The notes under the pieces were generated by a model. It saw nothing but the letters and a program-made list of their open reading frames with translations, was not told where the DNA came from and did no database searches. This document shows, one piece after another, positions 28,232 through 37,455 of a stretch of 64,000 nucleotides of DNA. The stretch comes from Roseomonas sp. (GTDB lineage Bacteria > Pseudomonadota > Alphaproteobacteria > Acetobacterales > Acetobacteraceae): NCBI GenBank assembly GCA_020249265.1, contig JADCGA010000001.1, positions 1 through 64,000 of the forward strand. Reading direction: 5' to 3'. Both the position numbers and the translations under genes were made by a program. Each line of letters starts with the position of its first letter. The stretch's first letter is position 1.

Positions 28232-29304
28232 TGCCAATCGCCATCAATGGCCGCTTTCTGACGCAGGGCATGACTGGCGTGCAGCGTTTTGCGCGCGAAA
28301 TCACCGCGGCAGCGGATCGGTTGGCGGGGCATGATACCTGGCCTGAGGCACGGCTATTGATGCCAAGCAGCGTGGCGCAAAACCCCTTTGCCTATCTGAA
28401 GGCGGAAGCCATTGGCCAGAAATCCGGCCAGGTATGGGAACAATGGGAATTGCCCAAGGCGGCCAAGGGTTCCTTCCTTATCAACCTCGGCAATACCGCG
28501 CCGCTGATGATGGGCCGCGCGCAGGCCGTGGTGATCCATGATGCCGGCGTGTTCGACACGCCAGAGAGTTATTCCTTCACCTTCCGCGCCTGGTATCGCT
28601 TTCTGCACAAGAAGCTCGCGCGGTCCGGCGCGCAATTACTGACGGTTTCAGAATTTTCGCGCGGGCGCATTGCTGCGACGCTGGGCGTGGCGCCCGAAGC
28701 CATCGGCGTTCTGCCGGAAGGTGGCGATCACATGCTGCGCATCGCGGCCGACATCAGCGTTTTGGCGCGCCATGGCCTGGAAGCAGGCCGTTATGCCCTG
28801 GTGGTGGGCAATCCAGCGGCGCACAAGAACCTGGCCGCGCTGACCAGTGCCGCGGCGCTGCTTGGCGCTCGTGGCTTGACGCTGGCCGTTGCAGGCGCGG
28901 CTGACCCGGCGGTGTTTCGGGCCGGGAGCGGGCCTGCTGCGGATGCCGGGCGTATCCTGGGGCGCGTCAGTGATGCCGAATTGCGCGCGTTATATGAAAA
29001 CGCGCTCTGCCTTATTTTTCCATCGCGCTATGAAGGGTTTGGCCTACCGCCTTTGGAAGCCATGACCTGCGGCTGCCCGCTTGTCGCCGCCCATGCCGGC
29101 GCGGTGCCCGAGGTTTGCGGTGAGGCGGCGCTTTGGTTCGACCCACTGCGCCCTGAGACCTTGGTGGATGCCTTGGAAAGGCTGCTGGATGAAGAAGGCC
29201 TCGCCGCCGGCATGCGGGATGCGGGGCTGAAACGGGCGGCACATTATACTTGGGAAAAGGCCGCGCTTGCCTTGTTGGCCCTGATCCGAAAGAACGCACC
29301 ATGA
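28228..29304 (+). CDS. Glycosyltransferase family 1/4
   Basis: Rossmann GT-B pattern with IFPSRYEGFGLPPLEAMTCGCPLVAAHAGAVPEVCGEAALWFDP. Confidence 0.9.
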   Translation: MMPIAINGRFLTQGMTGVQRFAREITAAADRLAGHDTWPEARLLMPSSVAQNPFAYLKAEAIGQKSGQVWEQWELPKAAKGSFLINLGNTAPLMMGRAQAVVIHDAGVFDTPESYSFTFRAWYRFLHKKLARSGAQLLTVSEFSRGRIAATLGVAPEAIGVLPEGGDHMLRIAADISVLARHGLEAGRYALVVGNPAAHKNLAALTSAAALLGARGLTLAVAGAADPAVFRAGSGPAADAGRILGRVSDAELRALYENALCLIFPSRYEGFGLPPLEAMTCGCPLVAAHAGAVPEVCGEAALWFDPLRPETLVDALERLLDEEGLAAGMRDAGLKRAAHYTWEKAALALLALIRKNAP

Positions 29305-30431
29305 AGATTGCGCTGGTGCATGAATGGCTGGATAGCTATGCGGGTTCGGAACGCGTGCTGGAACAGCTTCTGCTGGAATGGCCGGAAGCAGATGTCTTTG
29401 CGGTCTGCGATTTCATGCCGGAAGCCGAGCGTGGATTTTTGCAAGGCAAGCAGGTCACCACCAGCTTCATCCAGCGCATACCTTTCGCCCGCAAGCATTT
29501 CCGCAAATTCCTGGGGCTGATGCCGCTTGCGATCGAACAGCTTGATCTATCCGGCTATGATGTCGTGATTTCATCCTCTCACGCCGTCGCCAAAGGCGTG
29601 CTGACGGGGCCGGGGCAGATCCATATCTCCTATGTCCATAGCCCCATGCGCTATGCCTGGGATTTACAGCATCAATATCTGCGCGAAGCGGGCCTCACGC
29701 GCGGCGTGAAGGGCGCCTATACGCGCTGGCTTTTGCATCGCATGCGGCTTTGGGATCGCGCGAGTGCGCTCAACCCCGATATCGTGCTCGCCAATTCAAG
29801 CTATATCGCGGAGCGTATTCAAAAGACCTGGCGACGTGATGCGCAGGTTTTGCATCCGCCGGTGGATATTGAAAGCTTCACGCCCGCGCCGAATAAGGGT
29901 GATTACTACCTAATTGCGTCTCGGATCGTCCCCTATAAGCGCGTTGACCTGATTGCCGCTGCCTTCCGCGCCATGCCAAACCGCAAGCTGATGATTGTGG
30001 GCGATGGCCCGAATGAGGCACAGGCGCGCGCCGCCGCCGGCGATGCGCCCAATATCACCTTCAAAGGCCGCGTCGCGCGGGCGGAATTGATCGCGCTGAC
30101 GCAAGGCGCGCGTGCGGCAGTTTTCGCCGCCGAGGAAGATTTCGGCATCGCCACCGTGGAAGCGCAAGCCTGTGGCACGCCAGTGATCGCCTATGGCCGC
30201 GGCGGCGCGCGCGATATCGTGGTGGCGCCACCTGATGCACGCCCGACCGGCATTTTCTTCCAGGAACAAACCACCGCAAGCCTGGTCGCCGCGGTGGAGC
30301 GGTTTGAAGCCATGGCGCCCGCCATCACGCCCGAAGATTGCCTAGCCAATGCGGAACGCTTCAGCAACGCGCATTTCCGCCAGCACTTCCGCCGCGTAGT
30401 GGATGAAGCGCTTGGGATTGTTGCGGTATGA
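29301..30431 (+). CDS. Glycosyltransferase family 1/4
   Basis: MKIALVHEWLDSYAGSERVLEQLL, FAAEEDFGIATVEAQACGTPVIAYGRGGARDIV; 4-nt overlap with the preceding gene. Confidence 0.92.
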   Translation: MKIALVHEWLDSYAGSERVLEQLLLEWPEADVFAVCDFMPEAERGFLQGKQVTTSFIQRIPFARKHFRKFLGLMPLAIEQLDLSGYDVVISSSHAVAKGVLTGPGQIHISYVHSPMRYAWDLQHQYLREAGLTRGVKGAYTRWLLHRMRLWDRASALNPDIVLANSSYIAERIQKTWRRDAQVLHPPVDIESFTPAPNKGDYYLIASRIVPYKRVDLIAAAFRAMPNRKLMIVGDGPNEAQARAAAGDAPNITFKGRVARAELIALTQGARAAVFAAEEDFGIATVEAQACGTPVIAYGRGGARDIVVAPPDARPTGIFFQEQTTASLVAAVERFEAMAPAITPEDCLANAERFSNAHFRQHFRRVVDEALGIVAV

Positions 30432-31303
30432 GGTTTTCACTGATTGTCGCAACCCTTGGCCGCAGCCGCGAAATCGGCGAATTGCTGGAAAGCTTGCTCG
30501 CGCAAGGCCGCGATGATTTTGAAGTGATCATCGTGGATCAGAATGCGGATGATCGGGTGGCGCCGGTGCTACAGCCTTATGCAGCGCGCATGCGCATCAC
30601 CCATCTGCGGTCTGCCATCCGCAACGCCAATCATGCGCGCAATCTTGGGCTGCGCCAGGCTCGCGGTAAGATCGTGACTTTCCCTGATGATGATTGCCTT
30701 TATCCGGCGGGCGTGCTGGCGCGCGTGGATGCGGCCTTTCACGCGGTGCCATCGCTTGGCGTGCTGACGGGCCCGGCGGCATCGCCGGAAGGCGGGCTTG
30801 GGTCTGGCCGTTGGCGCGAAGCCTCGGGCGCGATTGACCTGAAGAATGTCTGGACCAGCGTGATTGAATTCAACCTATTCCTGCCACGCCAATTGATGCT
30901 GTCGCTTGGTGGCTTTGATGAGAAGCTTGGCCCCGGCACGCGCTGGGGCTCGGCTGAGGGCAATGATCTGGTCTGTCGCGCCATGGCACGCGGTGCGGTC
31001 GCGCAATATGATGCGGGCTTACGCATCATCCATCCCGATAAGCGCTTGACGGAAGTGGCGGTGTCTCGTGCGGCGAGTTACGGGCGTGGGCTTGGCTTTG
31101 TGCTGCGCCGGCATGGCGTACCGCCTTCCGTCTGGTTCGCCTTTCTGGTGCGCCCACTCGGCGGCGCGCTGATAAGCCTGTTACGGCTGCGCTTTCATAA
31201 CGCCGCCTATTACGCCATGAGCTTTTGGGGCCGGCTGGTTGGTGGACTTGCACAAGAAGCCCGCGAAGCCCCCCTGCCCGCGCCGCTGCAAGGTAGCGCC
31301 TGA
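30428..31303 (+). CDS. Glycosyltransferase family 2
   Basis: FSLIVATLGRSREIGELLESLLAQ, VIIVDQNADD, VTFPDDDCLYP. Confidence 0.9.
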   Translation: MRFSLIVATLGRSREIGELLESLLAQGRDDFEVIIVDQNADDRVAPVLQPYAARMRITHLRSAIRNANHARNLGLRQARGKIVTFPDDDCLYPAGVLARVDAAFHAVPSLGVLTGPAASPEGGLGSGRWREASGAIDLKNVWTSVIEFNLFLPRQLMLSLGGFDEKLGPGTRWGSAEGNDLVCRAMARGAVAQYDAGLRIIHPDKRLTEVAVSRAASYGRGLGFVLRRHGVPPSVWFAFLVRPLGGALISLLRLRFHNAAYYAMSFWGRLVGGLAQEAREAPLPAPLQGSA

Positions 31304-32172
31304 TGCACATCACCATCGGCATCGCCACACGCGGGCGCGCGGCCATTCTGGCGGGCGTGTTGCGTGATCTTGCGCGGCAGTCTCGCCCGACGGATCGCAT
31401 TCTGGTCTGCCATGTGTCAGCAGATGATATCAGCGGCTGTGAAGCGATCCCCGATGTGGACTTCATCACAGCACCCGCTGGCCTGCCGCGCCAGCGCAAC
31501 CGAATCCTGGATGAAGCGCGGGACAGCGATGTGGTGCTCTTCCTGGATGATGATTTCCTCTGCAACAGCGCCTTTCTTGCCGTACTGGAAAGCAGCTTCC
31601 AAAGCCACCCGGATATGGTGGTCGCGACCGGCACAGTGATCGCCGATGGCGCAAATGCGCCGGGCTATGATTTGGCCGAAGGCGCTGCGTTGCTCGCCGC
31701 CGATCCGGGTGTCGCGGATGCCTTTGCGGTGACCGAGGCTTTCAACGGCTATGGCTGCAACATGGCCTTTCGCATGGCTACCGTGCGCGCCCATGTTATT
31801 CGGGTTGATGAACGGCTTCCGCTTTACGCCTGGTATGAGGATATTGATGTGACGCGCCGGCTTGGTGCGCACGGGAAAATCCTGCGTCTTGCGGGCGCGC
31901 GCGGTGTGCATCTTGGCGCAAAAGCGGGCCGCGTGCCGGGCCTCAGGCTTGGTTATTCGCAGGTAGTGAATCCGATCTACCTTGCGATCAAAGGCTCCTT
32001 CCCCTGGAGCCACGCCATTCCAAGTGCTGCGCGCCATTGCCTCAAGAATCTGCTGCGCGCGCCCTTTCCGGAACCCTGGGCGGATCGCTGGGGCCGGTTT
32101 CGCGGCAATATGATTGGGCTTTGGGATGTGCTGCGCGGGCGCGTCACGCCGGAACGCATTCTGGATTTGTAG
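31303..32172 (+). CDS. Glycosyltransferase family 2
   Basis: ITIGIATRGRAAILAGVLRDLARQ, VVLFLDDDFLCNSAFL; overlaps the preceding gene. Confidence 0.88.
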   Translation: MHITIGIATRGRAAILAGVLRDLARQSRPTDRILVCHVSADDISGCEAIPDVDFITAPAGLPRQRNRILDEARDSDVVLFLDDDFLCNSAFLAVLESSFQSHPDMVVATGTVIADGANAPGYDLAEGAALLAADPGVADAFAVTEAFNGYGCNMAFRMATVRAHVIRVDERLPLYAWYEDIDVTRRLGAHGKILRLAGARGVHLGAKAGRVPGLRLGYSQVVNPIYLAIKGSFPWSHAIPSAARHCLKNLLRAPFPEPWADRWGRFRGNMIGLWDVLRGRVTPERILDL

Positions 32173-32258
32173 GGCGCGCGCCCCGCGCATTTACCCCCTT
32201 TCCCTTCTGGCCAAGCCATAGGAACATCCCCTGATCAATATCAGGAGGAAGCTCAGCC

Positions 32259-32675
32259 ATGAGCCTTGAACCAGGCCGCGCCCGGCCGGAACCAACGCCC
32301 GAAACCCGCCACTTCTGGGAGGGGCTGCGCCAAGGCAAGCTGTTGCTCCAGCGCTGCGGCGATACGGGCAAGCCCTATTTCCCGCCGCGCCCCTTCAGCC
32401 CCTATACGGGCACGCGCAATGTCGAGGTTTTTGAAGCATCAGGCCGCGGCACGCTGCATTCCTATGTGATCCATCATCGCCCGGTGCCTGGCTTCAAGCC
32501 GCCCTACGCGATTGCAGTGGTGGAACTCGAAGAAGGCCCGCGCATGATGACGAATATCGTGGAATGCCCGCAAACACCGGAAGCCTTGGCGCTGGACATG
32601 AAACTGGAATTGGCGCCGACCAAGATGGATGATGACATCACCCTGCCCCTTTTCCGGCCCGCGAAGGAGGGCTGA
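32259..32675 (+). CDS. DUF35 Zn-ribbon/OB-fold domain protein
   Basis: PTPETRHFWEGLRQGKLLLQRCGDTGKPYFPPRPFSP, SYVIHHRPVPGFKPPYAIAVVELEEGPRMMTNIVEC typical of DUF35; only one Cys in the normal ribbon position. Confidence 0.85.
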   Translation: MSLEPGRARPEPTPETRHFWEGLRQGKLLLQRCGDTGKPYFPPRPFSPYTGTRNVEVFEASGRGTLHSYVIHHRPVPGFKPPYAIAVVELEEGPRMMTNIVECPQTPEALALDMKLELAPTKMDDDITLPLFRPAKEG

Positions 32676-32678
32676 GCC

Positions 32679-33827
32679 ATGATTCGTCCCGGTGAAATTG
32701 CCATTGTTGGCGCGGCTGAAAGCACGCGCATCGGCGCCGTGCCCGATATGGCGCAAATCATGCTGCATGCGGATGCGGCGCTGAATGCCATGGAAGATGC
32801 GGGGTTGAAGCCCGCCGATATTGATGGCGTTGCCTGTGTTGGCCCGATGATGCCGCAGCAGATCGCGCATTACCTTGGCATCACGCCGAAATGGGTGGAT
32901 GGCACGGGTGTGGGCGGCTGTTCCTTCATGCTGCATGTGCGCCATGCGGCGGCGGCCATTCATGCCGGCTATTGCAAGACCGTGCTAATCACGCATGGGG
33001 AAAGCGGCAAATCGCGCGTCAATGGCACGCCGCGCCCGCCAGAACCGCAAAGCCTGAATGGTCAATTTGAAGCGCCCTTCGGCCCCATGGGTCCGCCGAC
33101 ACTCTTCCCCATTCCGGTGCTGCGCTACATGAAGACCTATGGCGTCACGCATGAACAAATGGCGCAGGTTGCGGTCGTGCAACGCGAATGGGCGGCGAAG
33201 AACCCGCGTGCGGCCTTCAAGGACCCGATCACGATTGATGACGTGCTGAACAGCAAAATGATCGCCTATCCCTTCCGGCTGCTGCAATGCTGCCTGGTGA
33301 CGGATGGTGGCGGCGCGCTGATCCTCACCTCCTCCGATCGCGCCAAGGATTTCCCGACCAAGCCTTGCTATATTCTGGGCAGCGGCGAAAGCGTCGAAAC
33401 TACCATGGTCAGCCAGATGGAGGATTTCACCTCATCTCGCGCCTTCCGCGTGGCGGGGCCGGAAGCCTTCCGCATGGCTGGCATCAAGCACAGCGATGTG
33501 GATCATCTGATGATCTATGATGCCTTCGCGCATCTGCCCATGTATGGCTTGGAAGATCTTGGCTTCGTCAAGCGCGGTGAAGCCAAGGATTTCATCTGGG
33601 AACGCAATACCGCGCCAGGCGGCAAGCTGCCGATCAATACCAATGGCGGTGGGCTTTCTTACACGCATACCGGCATGTATGGCATGTTTGCCTTGCAAGA
33701 AAGCGTGCGCCAGGTGCGCGGCACCGCACCGGCGCAAGTGCCCAATGTGAAAATCAGCGTGGCGCATGGCGTGGGCGGCATGTTCTCTGCCTCCGGCACG
33801 GTGGTTCTCAGCAATCAACGTCCCTGA
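32679..33827 (+). CDS. Thiolase family protein (SCP2-type thiolase/aldolase-like)
   Basis: AIVGAAEST, DGTGVGGCSFMLHVRHAAAAIHAG (Cys region), NTNGGGLSYTHTGMYG; adjacent to a DUF35 partner. Confidence 0.87.
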   Translation: MIRPGEIAIVGAAESTRIGAVPDMAQIMLHADAALNAMEDAGLKPADIDGVACVGPMMPQQIAHYLGITPKWVDGTGVGGCSFMLHVRHAAAAIHAGYCKTVLITHGESGKSRVNGTPRPPEPQSLNGQFEAPFGPMGPPTLFPIPVLRYMKTYGVTHEQMAQVAVVQREWAAKNPRAAFKDPITIDDVLNSKMIAYPFRLLQCCLVTDGGGALILTSSDRAKDFPTKPCYILGSGESVETTMVSQMEDFTSSRAFRVAGPEAFRMAGIKHSDVDHLMIYDAFAHLPMYGLEDLGFVKRGEAKDFIWERNTAPGGKLPINTNGGGLSYTHTGMYGMFALQESVRQVRGTAPAQVPNVKISVAHGVGGMFSASGTVVLSNQRP

Positions 33828-33837
33828 GAGGTTGAAG

Positions 33838-35355
33838 ATGACGGAGGCGGTGAATTTACGCGAAAGGGTGAAGGAACCGCCTTCGCCATTGCTGGTGGAA
33901 AGCTATTATCGCGGGTCGGTCGCGCGGGCGCAGCATTATGTTTTTGCGCATGAAATGTGGGTGCATCTGGCGCATGGGCTGATGCTGGAACGCCAAGGCA
34001 TCATCGCGCGCGATGCCATGGCGCGGATTCTGCCGGAAATCCTGGCCATGGCTGAAGCCGGGCCGGATGCGGTGCCGGTGGATTATCGGCAGGAAGATCT
34101 CTATTCCTATGTCGAGAAACTGATCATCCAAAAACTCGGCCCCGATATTGGCGGGCGGCTGCATACTGGGCGCAGCCGGAATGATCTGAACGCAACCACC
34201 TGGCGCATGGCGTTGCGCACGGAATTGCTCACGGTGCTTGGGCTGCTGGCTGATCTGCGGCAGACGATGCTGGCGCTGGCTGAGGAACATATCGCCACCA
34301 TCATGCCTGGCTATACGCATGGCCAACATGCGCAGCCGATCACCTTTGGTTATTGGTTGGCCTCGGCAGCGGATGCGTTGGCGCGTGACCATCAAAGGCT
34401 GATGGGTGCACTGGTGCATTGTGATCTTTGCCCCCTGGGCGCGGGCGCGCTTTCCACCACGGCCTTCCCGCTTGATCGTGCCTGGGTCGCTGATTCGCTT
34501 GGCTTCGCTGCCCCGCTGGAGCTTGCCTATGATGCGGTATCATCGCGGGATGATGCGCTGGAAGCCGCTTCGGCCATGGCGGTGATGATGACGCTGCTGT
34601 CGCGCCTTGCGACCGATCTGCAAAATTGGGGCAGTTGGGAATATGGTTTTGTCGAATTGGCGGATCGCCATTCGGCGGTCTCAAGCATCATGCCGCAGAA
34701 GAAAAACCCCGTGGCGCTGGAACATTTGAAGGCAGCGGCCGCCATGGTCCAGGGTGCGCATCACGCCGCCATGGCCTGCACCAAAAATACCGCCTTCGCC
34801 GATGTTAATGATGCGGTGACGGCGGTGAATGAACCTGTGCTGGATGCCGCACTTCGCAGCCGGCGCATCCTCGCTTTGTTTCAGGAGGTGATGCAAGGCC
34901 TCAGCCTCAACAAGGACCGCATGGCGAATGCGGCGCGCGAAGGCTTCGGCACCGCCACTGAACTGGCGGATGTGATCGTGCGCGAAACCGGGCTGAGCTT
35001 CCGCATGGCGCATAACATCGTTGCCATTGTTGTGCGCGATGCCTTGGCCGAAGGCCGCACGGCGGAAAGCATTTCAAGCGCGGCATTGGATGAGGCTGCG
35101 CACGTGCTGTTCGGCAAGCCCTTGAATATTGCCGCACAAAAGCTCCGCACCGCGCTGGACCCAGCGCAAAACCTTGTCGGGCGCAGCCTGCTCGGTGGCC
35201 CGGCCCCGAAAGCTATGGCGCAGATGATCACACGCCGTCGGGAAGCCCTGGCGCGGGATCGCCAAAGCATCTCCGCCATCGGCCAGCGCATTACGAATGC
35301 GCGTGCGACATGCTGGGCCGCGGCAAGCGGGCTTGTGGCGGAGGCGCGCCCATAG
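33838..35355 (+). CDS. Argininosuccinate lyase-like fumarase/aspartase superfamily protein
   Basis: HTGRSRNDLNATTWRMALR, MPGYTHGQHAQPITFGYWLAS, SSIMPQKKNPVALEHLKAA; start MTEAVNL at 33838. Confidence 0.88.
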   Translation: MTEAVNLRERVKEPPSPLLVESYYRGSVARAQHYVFAHEMWVHLAHGLMLERQGIIARDAMARILPEILAMAEAGPDAVPVDYRQEDLYSYVEKLIIQKLGPDIGGRLHTGRSRNDLNATTWRMALRTELLTVLGLLADLRQTMLALAEEHIATIMPGYTHGQHAQPITFGYWLASAADALARDHQRLMGALVHCDLCPLGAGALSTTAFPLDRAWVADSLGFAAPLELAYDAVSSRDDALEAASAMAVMMTLLSRLATDLQNWGSWEYGFVELADRHSAVSSIMPQKKNPVALEHLKAAAAMVQGAHHAAMACTKNTAFADVNDAVTAVNEPVLDAALRSRRILALFQEVMQGLSLNKDRMANAAREGFGTATELADVIVRETGLSFRMAHNIVAIVVRDALAEGRTAESISSAALDEAAHVLFGKPLNIAAQKLRTALDPAQNLVGRSLLGGPAPKAMAQMITRRREALARDRQSISAIGQRITNARATCWAAASGLVAEARP

Positions 35356-35435
35356 CCGTGCTACGCTGGGCTATGTTATTCACATCAGTAAAGCGCGCGG
35401 CCATAATGGTGCCACGCGAGAACCGGGAGGAAGAA

Positions 35436-36401
35436 ATGAAACTTACACGCCGCGTCGTGCTCACCGCCGCTGCGGGGCTGCTCGCAACGCCCGCCATCGC
35501 GCAATCCGGCTTTCCCAATCGCCCCATTCGCCTGATCGTGCCTTGGCCGCCCGGCGGTTCCACCGATGGCCAATTGCGCGCCTTGGCCGAGCCAGCATCG
35601 CGCTATCTTGGGCAGCAGGTCATCATCGAAAATCGCGGTGGGGCCAGCGGCACATTGGGTGCGCAGATGATGGCGCAGGAACAACGCGGCGACGGCTATC
35701 TGGTTGGTCAATTACCAATCACCACCTTCCGCTTCCCTATGATGACCAGCCGCCCCACCTGGGACCCGATGAGGGACTTTACCTATATTATTCACCTCAC
35801 GGGCTATCTTTTCGGTGTGGTGGTGAAGGCCGATAGCCCTTGGAAGAATTGGGAAGAATTCCTCGCCTATGCCAAGGCCAATCCCGGCAAGGTCGCTTAT
35901 GGGTCGCCTGGCGTTGGGACCACACTGCACATCACCATGGAACGCATTGCGCTGGAACGCGGCATTGAATTCCTGCATGTGCCCTTCCGCGGCGGTGCGG
36001 ATAACGCGCAATCGCTACTCAGTGGGCAGACCCAGGCGATGGTGGATTCAACCTCCTGGGCGCCATTGGTGGATGGCGGGCAGTTCCGCCTGCTCTGCAC
36101 CTGGGGCGAGCAACGCGCCAAGCGCTACCCGGATGCGCCGACGCTTGTCGAAAGCGGCATCAACATTGTCTCCACCTCACCCTATGGCATTGCCGCGCCC
36201 AAGGGCGTTGATCCCGGCATTGTCAAAGTGCTGCATGATGGCTTCAAGCAGGCGCTGTATGATCCCATCCATACCACGGCGCTGGAGCGCTTCGACATGC
36301 CGCTGATCTACAAAAACAGTGAGGATTACCGCGCATCGGTGGCCAAAATCATCGAAGAGGAAGGGGCCGTCATCCGCCGCCTCAACCTCCGCATCAACTG
36401 A
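35436..36401 (+). CDS. Tripartite tricarboxylate transporter substrate-binding protein (TctC/Bug family)
   Basis: FPNRPIRLIVPWPPGGSTDGQLRALAEPASRYLGQQVIIENRGGASGTLGAQMMAQ after a signal peptide. Confidence 0.9.
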   Translation: MKLTRRVVLTAAAGLLATPAIAQSGFPNRPIRLIVPWPPGGSTDGQLRALAEPASRYLGQQVIIENRGGASGTLGAQMMAQEQRGDGYLVGQLPITTFRFPMMTSRPTWDPMRDFTYIIHLTGYLFGVVVKADSPWKNWEEFLAYAKANPGKVAYGSPGVGTTLHITMERIALERGIEFLHVPFRGGADNAQSLLSGQTQAMVDSTSWAPLVDGGQFRLLCTWGEQRAKRYPDAPTLVESGINIVSTSPYGIAAPKGVDPGIVKVLHDGFKQALYDPIHTTALERFDMPLIYKNSEDYRASVAKIIEEEGAVIRRLNLRIN

Positions 36402-36405
36402 AGCT

Positions 36406-37455
36406 CTAAGCAGGCCGCAAAGCATCCAGCGCAAGGGAAACATTGCGCTGGACCGCCCCATCCTCATCACGCAGCGCAAGCGAAACGCGCCCTTGCGGCC
36501 AATCAATTTCCACCGTGCCGAAATTGACGCGCGGGTAAAGCTCACCCAGCCGATTAGGGCCTTGTTCGCGCGCATTGACGAATTGCCGGTTGATCCCGCT
36601 TGAGGTGATTTCCGTCAGCGGATAGGGCGTGCCCTGGCTTTCGCGATAAAGCGCGCCGATATGCCGATCACCGGAAAGAAATACCACGCCGCGCGCCTGG
36701 GTGCTGGCGATCAGATCATAAAGCCGCTGGCGTTCGCGCGGGAAATTGCCCCATCTTTCCCAGCCATGGCCTTCCACCACGACTTGGATGGAAGAAACAA
36801 TCAATCGTAGCTCCGCCGGCTCTTGCAGGCATTGGGCGAGCCAAGCCCATTGCGCTTCGCCCAGTATGGTCTTTGCCGGATCATCATCAGGCAAAAAGCG
36901 TTCACGCCCCGGCGCGCCGCGCGCATCGGTAATACGCAGCGGCGCGCGAAACCAGCGCGTATCCAAAAGAATGATCTGAACGCGCTGCCCTGCCGGCCCC
37001 AGCGTCAGATGGTGATAAAGCCCTTCTCGGCGCCGCCGCACATCATCAGCCGGTACGCGCCAGAATTCCAGAAACGCATCTTTCGCTTCCTGCTTGAAGG
37101 GGTTTTCAACACCACCATCATTCACGCCAAAATCATGATCATCCCAGATCGCGGTGTGATGCTGTTGGCCCGCTATGAAGCCCATAAATTCCTGATGTTG
37201 CTGCGCCCGGGCATAGGCTTCCTGCAATTCGGCCAGATCGTGCCGCCGCACGCCGCCATAAACATTATCGCCGGCGAAGATGAAAAACTCCGGCTGATAA
37301 GCGCGCACCGCGCGCCAAATTGGCTGCGGCAGCTTCTCATCGGCACAGGTTCCGAAGGCAATGCGGCTGATCGCCGCACCCCGTGCCGAGACCGGCGCCG
37401 CAAGCGGCGCCAAGGTCGCCGCCGCCAAGCCACGCCGCGTGATCATGGGCATCAA
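36406..37455 (-). CDS. Alkaline phosphatase D family protein (PhoD-like)
   Basis: ITRRGLAAATL Tat-like signal, FGTCADE, FFIFAGDNVYGG, AIWDDHDFGVNDGG, VVFLSGDRHIGALYR. Confidence 0.9.
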   Translation of the reverse strand: MMPMITRRGLAAATLAPLAAPVSARGAAISRIAFGTCADEKLPQPIWRAVRAYQPEFFIFAGDNVYGGVRRHDLAELQEAYARAQQHQEFMGFIAGQQHHTAIWDDHDFGVNDGGVENPFKQEAKDAFLEFWRVPADDVRRRREGLYHHLTLGPAGQRVQIILLDTRWFRAPLRITDARGAPGRERFLPDDDPAKTILGEAQWAWLAQCLQEPAELRLIVSSIQVVVEGHGWERWGNFPRERQRLYDLIASTQARGVVFLSGDRHIGALYRESQGTPYPLTEITSSGINRQFVNAREQGPNRLGELYPRVNFGTVEIDWPQGRVSLALRDEDGAVQRNVSLALDALRPA

